Positions 25,381 to 33,153 of a stretch of 64,000 nucleotides of DNA are shown in pieces. The DNA is taken from NCBI RefSeq assembly GCF_007859675.1, contig NZ_CP042305.1:2976001-3040000 (forward strand). The letters run 5' to 3'. A program made the position numbers and the translations under genes. Every line of letters starts with the position of its first letter. The stretch's first letter is position 1. The notes under the pieces were generated by a model. That model made no database searches. It was not told the DNA's origin and saw only the letters and a list, made by a program, of their open reading frames with translations. This DNA is from Humibacter ginsenosidimutans (GTDB lineage: Bacteria; Actinomycetota; Actinomycetes; Actinomycetales; Microbacteriaceae).

Positions 25381-25501
25381 TTGCACCCTCAGAGGCGTCG
25401 GCTAGGGTTGAACCCGGTCGGCTGAGCCGTCCGCATTTTGGGGGACACGGTAGTAAAACCTCCGTACCCCGTGTGCGGAAACGGGAGCAGGCTGGGAGCG
25501 A
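25381..25501 (+). promoter_or_regulatory. Promoter and folded 5' leader of the second NlpC gene
   Basis: TTGCAC (25381-25386), 16 bp, TAGGGT (25403-25408) form a good promoter. The roughly 87-nt leader then contains CGGC-TGA-GCCG and a nested stem: CCGCA with TGCGG, GGGG with CCCC and ACGG with CCGT, between about 25431 and 25478. A GGGAG ribosome site and the ATG at 25502 come after. The fold is too short for a c-di-AMP riboswitch and matches no leader I know. Confidence 0.5.
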
Positions 25502-26890
25502 ATGCGTCGTAAAGCAGAGACGGTTGCGCCTCATCGCGCCGGCACTGCCGCCCCTTCGGGCGCAGCCGAAGACGACCTCTCCGCTTTCGTCGGCATGTTC
25601 TCCGAGGATGCCGCCACCCCCGTCGCCTCCGCCCACCCGGCCACAGCCGCCTCGAGCCTGCAGACAGCACCTGCGCAAGCGGCCCCGACCGCGCCGACGA
25701 TGACTCCGAGCACCTCGGCGCCACGCTCGCGGCGCGAGGCACGCGAGCGCGAGCGCGCTGCGCTCACGACCGATCCGATCCGCGTCGACGAGCTGACAGA
25801 GGCTCCGGTATTCGACACCGACGGGCAGCACAGCACTGTCACCCCCGGTGCGGCCGCGGCATCCGTCGCGCACGCGACGGCATCCGAAGCGACGACGCCG
25901 AGCGCGGGGGAGACGCCCGCCTATCCCTCGCGCAGGGCGATGCGCGAGGCGCTGCGGACAGCTCCCGAAGCGCAGTCGGTGAGTACGGCATCCGTGCCGT
26001 CCGACCGTGGCGAATCGCTCGAAGACCGTGACTCCGCGCACTCTGCCGCGTCGCTCGGGCACGCGGAGCCGGTGCGGGTGCACGAGACCGCGACGGCCAG
26101 CGGCGCCGACGAGGCGCGTGCATCGTCAGAGCCGCGCGAACGCCCAGCCCTGCGCACGCCGTCACCGGCGCGCGGATCGTCGAGGCCGAACGACGGCCTC
26201 TCGCGGCAAGCCCGCCGAGCCCGCCGCGTGAAGGCCTCCCGCGGTCCTGCGTTCGTCGCGGGCAGCGCCGTGCTGGCGCTCATCCCGAGTCTCATGATCG
26301 CCGCCCCCGCCAACGCGGCGACGACCACGCTCACGCCGGAGCAGCTTCAGGCCACCATCGACAGCAACACGAGGGTGCTTTCGCAGAAGCTCGCCGTGTC
26401 GGGCAACGTCGCCACCGACGACGTGCAGGCCGAGAACTATGTGGCAAGCGCCATCGCGGGCATCGTCGCGGCGGAGTCCGGCCCCGACGGTGCACAGGTG
26501 GCCGTCTCGCTGGCCGATGCGCTCCAGTACGGCGGCGCGCGCGAGAAGATCGTCGAGAAGGCGCTCACCTACCTCGGCGACCCCTACGAGCTCGGCGGCT
26601 CCTCGCACGACGGCATCGACTGCTCGGGCCTCACCATGGTCTCGTATGCGACGGTCGGCATCTCGCTTGCACACTACGTTCCCTCGCAGGACGCCGTGGC
26701 CACCACCATCTCGCAGGCCGAGGCCCAGCCAGGCGACCTCGTCTTCTTCGACGACGACGAGCACGTCGCCCTCTACCTCGGCGGCGGCATGATCATCGAG
26801 GCGCCGGACTACGGCATTCCGGTGCGCATCGTCTCGCTCTCGACCTGGAGCGGCATCGGATACCACTTCGGGCGCATCCTCAAGGACTGA
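25502..26890 (+). CDS. NlpC/P60 (C40) cell-wall hydrolase, paralogue 2
   Basis: A 462-residue protein. Residues 1-250 are low-complexity, rich in Ala, Ser, Thr, Glu and Arg, with repeated SRREARERERA/SRRAMREALRTA blocks. A hydrophobic segment (FVAGSAVLALIPSLMIAAPANAA, about residues 250-275) looks like a signal anchor with an AxA end, so the long N-terminal part would be cytoplasmic. The C40 domain ends the protein: Cys374 (IDCSGLTMVSYA), His421 (HVALYLG) and Glu433 where paralogue 1 and typical enzymes have His. The strong similarity of the two domains indicates tandem duplication. It converges on the histidine kinase gene with an 11-bp gap. Confidence 0.9.
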   Translation: MRRKAETVAPHRAGTAAPSGAAEDDLSAFVGMFSEDAATPVASAHPATAASSLQTAPAQAAPTAPTMTPSTSAPRSRREARERERAALTTDPIRVDELTEAPVFDTDGQHSTVTPGAAAASVAHATASEATTPSAGETPAYPSRRAMREALRTAPEAQSVSTASVPSDRGESLEDRDSAHSAASLGHAEPVRVHETATASGADEARASSEPRERPALRTPSPARGSSRPNDGLSRQARRARRVKASRGPAFVAGSAVLALIPSLMIAAPANAATTTLTPEQLQATIDSNTRVLSQKLAVSGNVATDDVQAENYVASAIAGIVAAESGPDGAQVAVSLADALQYGGAREKIVEKALTYLGDPYELGGSSHDGIDCSGLTMVSYATVGISLAHYVPSQDAVATTISQAEAQPGDLVFFDDDEHVALYLGGGMIIEAPDYGIPVRIVSLSTWSGIGYHFGRILKD

Positions 26891-26901
26891 GTCGCCTCTC
26901 C

Positions 26902-28311
26902 TCAACCAGCGGTCAGCGGCAGCGTGATGTCGACGGTGAGGCCCTCATCGGGACGCGAGGAGAGGCGGATGCTCCCGCGCGCGGCATCCACGAGCCCGGC
27001 GACGATCGCGAGCCCCAGCCCGCTGCCGGTCGTGGTGTTGCGCGCCGAGTCCGCGCGCGAGAAGCGGTCGAATGCGACAGGCACGAAGTCCGCAGGCATG
27101 CCGGGGCCGTCGTCCGCGATGGACAGTTCGACGGAGTTCGCGGTGTGGGACAGCCGCGCCGTCACGGTTCCTGCACCCTTGGCGGCGCCGATCGCCGTGA
27201 TCGAGTTGGAGATGAGGTTGTCGACGACACGGCCGAACTCGCCGAGCGAGAGGGCGATCGCCCCGTGCGGCGGAACGTCGACGGCGACCTCGAAGTCGAT
27301 GACGCACTCGATGCGGCGCACCACCGCCGCCTGTCGCATGCGGTCGATCGCCGCGGCGAGCTCGTCCCCGAGCTCCGGCCACGTCGCCGATCCGCGCTGA
27401 CCGTGCGCGTCGATGCGCGACAGCTCGAGCAGGTTCGTCGCGAGCGTGGACAGCCGCAGAACCGTCTGATGCGCCTGACGCACATCGGCCAACAGCGCGT
27501 CCGGATCGCCGGAGTCGAGCTCCGCGAGTTCGAGCTCGCCGCGCAGCACGGCGAGCGGGGTGCGCAGCTCGTGGCTGGCATCCGACACCAGTTGCTTCTC
27601 ACGGTCGGCGGATGCCCGCAGGTCGGCGATGAGGCCGTTGAGCGTCACGGCGAGCGCCGCGAGCTCGTCCCGAACGGGCGGCACCTTCAGCAGCTCCGCC
27701 CCTGCCCTGCCGTCTTTGCTGCCGTGCGTGAGCGCGTCGGCCTGCCTGCGCATGTCGTTCACCGGACGCAACGCGGTTCTGGCGAGGATGAACGACGCCA
27801 GCGTGAAGACGCCGACGAGCGCGATCATCCCCACGATGAGCGCGAGGCTGAGCCGGGCGAGCACGAGGTTGTTGGAGTCCTGATCACGAGCCGAGATGAC
27901 GTGCCAGACGCCCTGCGACGTGAACACCGCCTTCGACCGCACCATGTACTCGTGCTGGTTGGTGTGCACGATGGTCGTCGCCTCGCTGGTGGTCAGCGGC
28001 ACCCGTCCGTGCGGGCGCAGCGAGTGCGGCAGGGTGCTGAGCGTGACCTTGTCGTCGGGCGAGACCAGCGCGACGTACTGGTCTTCGAGCGGAACGGCAT
28101 CCACATCGGCAGGGTTGCGCTGCAGCGCCTGCTCGAACTGCTCGGCGTCATCGCGCAACAGCGTCAGCGTGGCGTTGTTCAGAATGGCGCCGACGCCGGC
28201 ACGGATGCCCACCACGGCGATCACCCCCACCAGCAGCGCGATCACGAGGCTGCCCACCGTGATGCGGGCTGTGATCGACAGCCGGGAGGCGATCGATCGG
28301 ATCCATCTCAC
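26902..28311 (-). CDS. Two-component sensor histidine kinase
   Basis: A 469-residue membrane kinase. TM1 is about residues 17-38, followed by an extracellular sensor of about 120 residues. TM2 is about 153-178 (LALIVGMIALVGVFTLASFILA), then HAMP (RTALRPVNDMRRQADALTHG). HisKA carries the phosphorylated His247 in SDASHELRTPLAVL. The HATPase domain has the N-box FGRVVDNLISNSITAI, G1 DDGPGMP, and G2 TTGSGLGLAIV. It forms an ATGA-overlapping pair with the response regulator upstream. The convergent NlpC genes are a possible but unproven target. Confidence 0.94.
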   Translation of the reverse strand: MRWIRSIASRLSITARITVGSLVIALLVGVIAVVGIRAGVGAILNNATLTLLRDDAEQFEQALQRNPADVDAVPLEDQYVALVSPDDKVTLSTLPHSLRPHGRVPLTTSEATTIVHTNQHEYMVRSKAVFTSQGVWHVISARDQDSNNLVLARLSLALIVGMIALVGVFTLASFILARTALRPVNDMRRQADALTHGSKDGRAGAELLKVPPVRDELAALAVTLNGLIADLRASADREKQLVSDASHELRTPLAVLRGELELAELDSGDPDALLADVRQAHQTVLRLSTLATNLLELSRIDAHGQRGSATWPELGDELAAAIDRMRQAAVVRRIECVIDFEVAVDVPPHGAIALSLGEFGRVVDNLISNSITAIGAAKGAGTVTARLSHTANSVELSIADDGPGMPADFVPVAFDRFSRADSARNTTTGSGLGLAIVAGLVDAARGSIRLSSRPDEGLTVDITLPLTAG

Positions 28312-29042
28312 CGTCGTTGCTCTGCTGAGGGTTCCGCTTCTGCTGCGGCGTCGTGGGCCTCGACCGGCTCGAGACGGTAGCCGAGCCCGCGGACGGTGGT
28401 GATGCGGATGCCGGTGGCCGAGGCATCCAGCTTGCGGCGCACGTAGGAGACGTACTGGTCGAGCACGTTCTGGTCGATGTGCTCGTGGCCGCCCCAGATG
28501 TCGTCGAGGATGTCGCTGCGCGTCACCATCTCGCCGGCGTGCGTCGCCAGCAGCCGTACCAGCGAGAACTCGCGCGGGCTGAACGCCACCTGCTTGCCGT
28601 CGACGGATGCCTTGTGCTCGAGCGAGTCGATCGTCAGCTTGCCGACGCGCAGAGTGGGCTTGCCGGAGGCATCCCTGCGCAGCAGTGCGCGCAGCCTGGC
28701 GGCGAGCTCCGCGAAGGCGAACGGCTTGGTGAGGTAGTCGTCGGCGCCGGAGTCGAGGCCGAAGACGCGGTCTTCGACGGCATCGCGCGCGGTGAGCAGC
28801 AGGATGGGCATGGTGCGGCCGGACTCGCGCACACGCCGGCAGAGCTCGAAGCCGCTCATGCCGGGCAGCATCACGTCGACGGCCATCGCGTCAACCGGGT
28901 GGTCGCGAAGAGCGATCAGTGCGTCGACGCCGTTGTCGACGGCGATGACGTCGTAGCCTTCGGCGTCGAGTCCGCGGCGGAGCAGGCGGGCCATGTCAGG
29001 GTCGTCCTCCACCACGAGGAGGCGCGCGGTCGTTTCGTCCAC
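28308..29042 (-). CDS. OmpR-family response regulator
   Basis: About 244 residues from GTG 29042 (an in-frame start 14 codons earlier exists and would add MLSTHTAHSVTIGS). The receiver domain has the acidic pair EDD, the phospho-acceptor Asp in DVMLPG, Thr in LLTARD and Lys in LTKPFAF. The C-terminal winged helix contains FSPREFSLVRLLATHAGEMVTRSDILDDIW and VSYVRRKLD...ITTVRGLGYRLE. The gene order regulator-kinase with a 4-bp overlap shows they are co-translated. Targets are not identifiable from the sequence. Confidence 0.93.
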   Translation of the reverse strand: MDETTARLLVVEDDPDMARLLRRGLDAEGYDVIAVDNGVDALIALRDHPVDAMAVDVMLPGMSGFELCRRVRESGRTMPILLLTARDAVEDRVFGLDSGADDYLTKPFAFAELAARLRALLRRDASGKPTLRVGKLTIDSLEHKASVDGKQVAFSPREFSLVRLLATHAGEMVTRSDILDDIWGGHEHIDQNVLDQYVSYVRRKLDASATGIRITTVRGLGYRLEPVEAHDAAAEAEPSAEQRR

Positions 29043-29127
29043 GCTCCCTATCGTCACAGAGTGCGCTGTGTGCGTCGAGAGCAACTGCTATGCGAGCACT
29101 CAGGAAGCGTGCCGGCGCGGTGCAGCT

Positions 29128-29565
29128 CTACTCGATCTCGCGGTGCACCAGCCGAGACAGCACGATCGCGCTGCGGGTGTGGTCGACGCTGGGCGCGACG
29201 CGCACGCGCTCGAGCGCGGCCTCGAGGCTCGGGATGTCGCGCGACCTGATGCGCAGAATGGCGTCGGCGCTGCCGGAGACGGTGCAGGCATCCGCCACCT
29301 CGGGCACGGCAGAGAGGATGCGCTGCAGTTCGCTGGGCGACACCGTCCCGCGGCAGAACAACTCGACGTACGCCTCGGTGCTCATGCCATCGATGGTGGG
29401 GTCGACGTTGATGGTGAACCCGCGGATGACGCCGTCGGCGACCAGGCGATCGATGCGGCGCTTGACGGCGGATGCGGACAGCCCGACACGCGAACCGATG
29501 TCGCCGTACGAGGCGCGGGAGTTCTCGCGCAGCAGGTCGATGATGTTCCGGTCCAGGTTGTCCAT
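29128..29565 (-). CDS. Lrp/AsnC family transcriptional regulator
   Basis: A 145-residue Lrp/AsnC protein of standard length: N-terminal HTH (LDRNIIDLLRENSRASYGDIGSRVGLSASAVKRRIDRLVADGVIRGFT) and the RAM/AsnC ligand-binding domain (VDPTIDGMSTEAYVELFCRG...VADACTVSGSADAILRIRSRDIPSLEAAL). It is divergent from ddaH-rocD with 104 bp between starts; in actinobacteria such an Lrp often controls rocD-type arginine/ornithine genes, so that is the likely job. On the minus strand TACAAT lies 6 nt before the ATG. Confidence 0.93.
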   Translation of the reverse strand: MDNLDRNIIDLLRENSRASYGDIGSRVGLSASAVKRRIDRLVADGVIRGFTINVDPTIDGMSTEAYVELFCRGTVSPSELQRILSAVPEVADACTVSGSADAILRIRSRDIPSLEAALERVRVAPSVDHTRSAIVLSRLVHREIE

Positions 29566-29571
29566 TGGGTC

Positions 29572-29622
29572 ATTGTAGGGTGATCTGTTGCGTTCAAATG
29601 CCCAAGAGCGCACGAATCGTGC
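29572..29622. promoter_or_regulatory. Divergent control region Lrp / ddaH
   Basis: TACAAT on the minus strand (29572-29577) is the -10 of the Lrp gene. GCACGAATCGTGC (29610-29622) is a perfect 13-bp palindrome in the middle of the 104-bp gap and is a candidate Lrp or other regulator site. Confidence 0.45.
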
Positions 29623-29669
29623 AGTGGATGCCACACCGTGCGCAACATCCCGGTGCGACACTGGAAGAC

Positions 29670-30605
29670 ATGACGGCCATCGACTCCACTGACGCACGCC
29701 TTCGATCCGGCGAAGGACGTGGGCCCGAAGGCGAACCGCAGGGTGCGGCATCCGCTCCCTCAGCCCAGCCGCGCGCCGTCGAGCACCTCGTGCCGCATCA
29801 CCGCAGCTACCTGATGTGCCGCCCCGAGTTCTTCACCGTGAGCTACCGCATCAACCCGTGGATGCACCCGCAAGACCCTACCGACACCCAGAACGCGATC
29901 GCGCAGTGGACGACGCTTTACGACACATTCGTCGGACTCGGGCACGAGGTGCAGCTGATCGATCCCATCCCGGGGCTGCCCGACATGGTGTACACCGCCA
30001 ACGGCGGTTTCATCATCGACGGCGTCGCCTACGGCGCGAAGTTCACCTACGAGCAGCGGCAGCCCGAGGGGCCCGCGTTCATGGAGTGGTTCGGCGAGCA
30101 CGGGTTCCGCGTCGTCGACCCGCGACAGATCAACGAGGGTGAGGGCGACATCCTGCTGGTGGGCACACGCATCCTCGCCGGAACCGGGTTCCGCAGCAGC
30201 GTCGAGTCGCACGCCGAGCTCGCCGAGACATTCGGCCGCGAGGTCGTCACGCTGGGGCTCGTCGATCCGCGCTTCTACCACCTCGACACCGCGATCTCGG
30301 TGCTCGATCCGATCGACGACGACGAGAACGCGAACATCGCCTACGTGCCCGCCGCGTTCGACGAGCCGAGTCGGAAGAAGCTGGAGCAGCTGTATCCCGA
30401 CGCGATCATCGTGAGCGAAGAGGATGCCGGCATCCTGGGCCTCAATTCCATCTCGGACGGTTACAACGTCGTGATCGCCAAGCGCGCGGTCGGCTTCGAG
30501 AAGCAGCTGCGCGAGCGCGGCTACAACCCGATCGGCGTCGACCTGTCCGAACTTCTCCTCGGGGGAGGTGGCGTCAAATGCTGCACTCTGGAACTTCGCC
30601 GGTGA
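29670..30605 (+). CDS. ddaH: Dimethylargininase-type amidinotransferase-fold hydrolase
   Basis: A 311-residue protein of the GME superfamily. DDAH splits N-methylated arginines to citrulline and methylamines. Visible motifs: MVYTANGGFIIDGVAYGAKF (substrate-binding loop near residue 105), RFYHLDTAISVLD (catalytic His) and GGGGVKCCTLEL at the C-terminus with the catalytic Cys304 or its neighbour Cys305. The first 35 residues are a low-complexity extension. ATG 29670 was chosen; there is no strong ribosome site. Its end overlaps the start of rocD, so the pair likely converts arginine-type substrates toward ornithine/glutamate. It could also act on plain arginine or ornithine; sequence does not settle this. 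Confidence 0.85.
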   Translation: MTAIDSTDARLRSGEGRGPEGEPQGAASAPSAQPRAVEHLVPHHRSYLMCRPEFFTVSYRINPWMHPQDPTDTQNAIAQWTTLYDTFVGLGHEVQLIDPIPGLPDMVYTANGGFIIDGVAYGAKFTYEQRQPEGPAFMEWFGEHGFRVVDPRQINEGEGDILLVGTRILAGTGFRSSVESHAELAETFGREVVTLGLVDPRFYHLDTAISVLDPIDDDENANIAYVPAAFDEPSRKKLEQLYPDAIIVSEEDAGILGLNSISDGYNVVIAKRAVGFEKQLRERGYNPIGVDLSELLLGGGGVKCCTLELRR

Positions 30606-31882
30606 CACCTGCCGCGACAAGTGCCCGTTCCGGACGTTCGAGCCAGACCGGGCGGGCGCAGACGTCCGGAACGGTCACGAATACGGGGGAGCTGCTGCGG
30701 CTCGAAGACGAGCACGCGGCGCACAACTACGCGCCGTTGCCTGTCGTGATCGCCTCGGGCGACGGCGCCTGGGTGACGGACGTCGACGGTCGCCGCTATC
30801 TCGACTGCCTCGCCGCGTACTCCGCCGTGAACTTCGGGCACTCCAACCCGCGCCTCGTCGAGGTGGCCAAGGAGCAGCTCGACCGCATCACGCTCACCAG
30901 CCGCGCGTTCCACAACGACAGGTTCGGACCGTTCGCCACCGAGCTCGCCGCGCTCTGCGGCAAAGACATGGTGTTGCCGATGAACACCGGCGCGGAGGCC
31001 GTCGAGACCGGCATCAAGACCGCGCGCGCATGGGGCTATCGAGTGAAGGGCGTCGCTCCCGACGCCGCGAACATCATCGTCTTCAACGGCAACTTCCACG
31101 GCCGCACCACCACCATCGTCGGCTTCAGCGACGACGAGGATGCGCGCGACGGCTTCGGCCCCTTCACTCCCGGGTTCCGCAGCGTGCCCTATGGCGACGC
31201 GGCCGCCGTCGCCGCGGCGATCGACGAGAACACGGTGGCGGTGCTCGTCGAGCCCATCCAAGGCGAAGCCGGCGTCATCGTGCCGCCCGACGGCTTTCTC
31301 CCGGAGCTGCGCAGACTCTGCACCGACAACGACGTGCTGCTGATCGCCGACGAGGTGCAGTCGGGGCTGGGGCGTGTCGGCGAGACCTTCGCGTGCGGGC
31401 TGTGGGGCGTCATCCCCGACGTCTATCTGCTGGGCAAGGCGCTCGGCGGCGGCATCATGCCGGTCTCGGCCGTGGTCGCGAACCGCGATGTTCTCGGCGT
31501 GTTCCGCGCGGGGGAGCACGGCTCCACCTTCGGCGGCAACCCGCTCGCCTGCGCCGTCGGCATCGAGGTGATCAGGATGCTCGCCACCGGCGAGCCGCAG
31601 CAGCGCGCCCGCGAGCTGGGCGAGCGTCTGCGCTCCCGGCTGGAGGCGCTCATCGGCCACGGTGTGACCGCGGTGCGCGGCGCCGGTCTGTGGGCGGGCG
31701 TCGACATCGACCCGGCGATCGGAACGGGGCGCGAGCTGGCGGAGAGGATGCTGCGCCGCGGCATCCTCGTCAAGGACACGCACGGTGCGACGATCCGCTT
31801 CGCCCCGCCCATCGTCGTGGAGCAGGGCGATCTCGACTGGGCGATCGACGAGTTCGCCGCCGCGCTGCACATCGCCGGCTGA
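30578..31882 (+). CDS. rocD: Ornithine aminotransferase
   Basis: A class-III PLP aminotransferase of 434 residues. Ornithine aminotransferase makes glutamate semialdehyde from ornithine. Seen: PMNTGAEAVETGIKTARAWGY, NFHGRTTTIVGFSDD, VEPIQGEAGVIVPPDGFL, LLIADEVQSGLGR (Asp of the PLP pair) and LLGKALGGGIMPVSAVVA with the PLP-binding Lys. The N-terminal 40 residues are not conserved and are partly encoded by an inverted repeat at 30625-30674. ATG 30578 has GGGGGAGG 9 nt upstream, within the ddaH glycine motif; GTG 30602 (GTGA overlap with the ddaH stop) is the alternative. Proline/ornithine products join at glutamate semialdehyde with PutA. Confidence 0.92.
   Translation: MLHSGTSPVTPAATSARSGRSSQTGRAQTSGTVTNTGELLRLEDEHAAHNYAPLPVVIASGDGAWVTDVDGRRYLDCLAAYSAVNFGHSNPRLVEVAKEQLDRITLTSRAFHNDRFGPFATELAALCGKDMVLPMNTGAEAVETGIKTARAWGYRVKGVAPDAANIIVFNGNFHGRTTTIVGFSDDEDARDGFGPFTPGFRSVPYGDAAAVAAAIDENTVAVLVEPIQGEAGVIVPPDGFLPELRRLCTDNDVLLIADEVQSGLGRVGETFACGLWGVIPDVYLLGKALGGGIMPVSAVVANRDVLGVFRAGEHGSTFGGNPLACAVGIEVIRMLATGEPQQRARELGERLRSRLEALIGHGVTAVRGAGLWAGVDIDPAIGTGRELAERMLRRGILVKDTHGATIRFAPPIVVEQGDLDWAIDEFAAALHIAG
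30625..30674. repeat. 13-bp-arm inverted repeat within the rocD 5' end, copy 1
   Basis: Perfect arms CCGTTCCGGACGT (30625-30637) and ACGTCCGGAACGG (30662-30674). The flanks and loop share words (GTGCCCGTTCCGGACGTT; CCGGGCG) with 47724-47773. It lies inside the rocD frame since no ATG, GTG or TTG follows before the conserved part. Confidence 0.85.
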
Positions 31883-31900
31883 GGAGCGCCGCGGAGCGGG

Positions 31901-31952
31901 GCGTCTCGAAGCCCCGCACAGCTGGGTGCTTCGCGGAGCGGTTTCGAGACGC
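31901..31952. repeat. TTTCGAGAC-type inverted repeat behind rocD
   Basis: GCGTCTCGAA (31901-31910) and TTCGAGACGC (31943-31952) form perfect 10-bp arms; the outer context matches the element at 2734-2777. It sits between two convergent genes and could stop transcription from both. Confidence 0.75.
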
Positions 31953-32007
31953 GCGCTGATGCGCGCTCCGGGGCCGGCGGTGGAGACTCAACCGGCGGTG
32001 GAGACCC

Positions 32008-33087
32008 TCAGAACTCGGACACGCGCACGCCGAGCCACTCGGCGAGGTCGGCGATCTCGGCCCGCACCATCTCGTCTTCCTCCGGCTCGAACGGGATGAC
32101 CTGGTGCACCGCGTTGATGCGCAGCACCTCGTGCTCGCGGTCGACCTCGGCGTCGAGCATCCCCATGAAGACGTCGCCGATGAGGATGGGGTGCGCGAAG
32201 TATCCGTACACCCGCTGCGACTTCGGCTTGTACTGCTCGAGGATGTAGTCGAAGTCGAAGATCTCGCGCAGGCGCGGTCGGTCGAACAGCATGCCGTCGT
32301 ACGGGCTGAGGATGGCGACCCGGCCGTCGGCATCCTCGTTCAGTGCCGCGAGAGCCTGCGGGTCGACGCGGTACTTGCGCTTCGAGCCCTCGATCACGGC
32401 AGGCTCGCCCGCGTCGCCGACCGGGGTCCACGGCGACCTCTGCTTCGCGATGCCGGCGGCCTGCAGGCGGCGTTCGTCGAGCATCCTCGCTGCCTCCTCC
32501 GGCTCGTACTCGGGCAGGTCGGACGGGTACGCACGCTCGGCGATGTCCCAGAGTCGGTGTCGTCCCTCCCTGCGCACGACGGCGATCTGTCCGGTTCGCG
32601 ACAGGAACTCCAGCATCCGCGGCACCTGGTTGGGGCCGTACCAACCTGCCTCGTCGTCGCGTGCGACCGCGGCGGTGTCGGGAATGTCGGACGCGAGCAA
32701 CGGGCCCTCGGCACGCAGGCGGGCGAGCACTTCGTCTCGGAAGTTCTCGTTCGCGGCGAGCCATTCCTTCGTGCTGTCGCGCAGCGGCCGGGTGCGCATC
32801 CACGGAAGCATGAGCGGCAGCAGGCCGGCCGCATAGAAGGAACCGTCGAACTCGAAGAGCGCGTGGTCCATCTCGACGGCCTTCTTGAGCTGGCCGGGCT
32901 CGTACGACCAGCCGACGCGCGACCACAGGATGGTGTGCTCGGCCGGGGCGATCACCGCCGTCGGGTCGATCTTGATGGAACAGACCTGCTCGGCCACCTC
33001 GACGACGTCGCTGGGACGTTCGGCGTCGAGCAGCTGTGCGCGCACCGCGATGCGTCGCGCTTCGTCACGCGTGAGCTGGTGGACCAC
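32008..33087 (-). CDS. YcaQ-family winged-helix protein (putative crosslink glycosylase)
   Basis: A 359-residue protein of the YcaQ/AlkZ (DUF1006) family, whose characterised members unhook DNA interstrand crosslinks. Core motifs: an N-terminal winged-helix region (DEARRIAVRAQLL), the block IKIDPTAVIAPAEHTILWSRVG, FEFDGSFYAAGLLPLMLPWM, and near the C-terminus ILSPYDGMLFDRPRLREIFDFDYILEQYKPKSQRVYGYFAHPILIGD, which is strongly conserved. In YcaQ/AlkX the first block contains a catalytic Q-x-D; here position 39 is Lys (KID), so activity is uncertain. TACCCT is 7 nt before GTG 33087 on the minus strand, supporting this start. Confidence 0.85.
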   Translation of the reverse strand: MVHQLTRDEARRIAVRAQLLDAERPSDVVEVAEQVCSIKIDPTAVIAPAEHTILWSRVGWSYEPGQLKKAVEMDHALFEFDGSFYAAGLLPLMLPWMRTRPLRDSTKEWLAANENFRDEVLARLRAEGPLLASDIPDTAAVARDDEAGWYGPNQVPRMLEFLSRTGQIAVVRREGRHRLWDIAERAYPSDLPEYEPEEAARMLDERRLQAAGIAKQRSPWTPVGDAGEPAVIEGSKRKYRVDPQALAALNEDADGRVAILSPYDGMLFDRPRLREIFDFDYILEQYKPKSQRVYGYFAHPILIGDVFMGMLDAEVDREHEVLRINAVHQVIPFEPEEDEMVRAEIADLAEWLGVRVSEF

Positions 33088-33153
33088 GTGGTCGAGGGTA
33101 GTCCCGGCCGCCGACGGTGCGCGCGTTCAGCATCGGCGACCACAATGGATGCC

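Noticed and set aside
24200..25501. c-di-AMP (ydaO) riboswitches before the NlpC/P60 genes
   Set aside because: The conserved GGGGUGAAUC-like and GACCCGAAUCCGUCAGCU-like segments are not present; the leaders are too short or fold otherwise.
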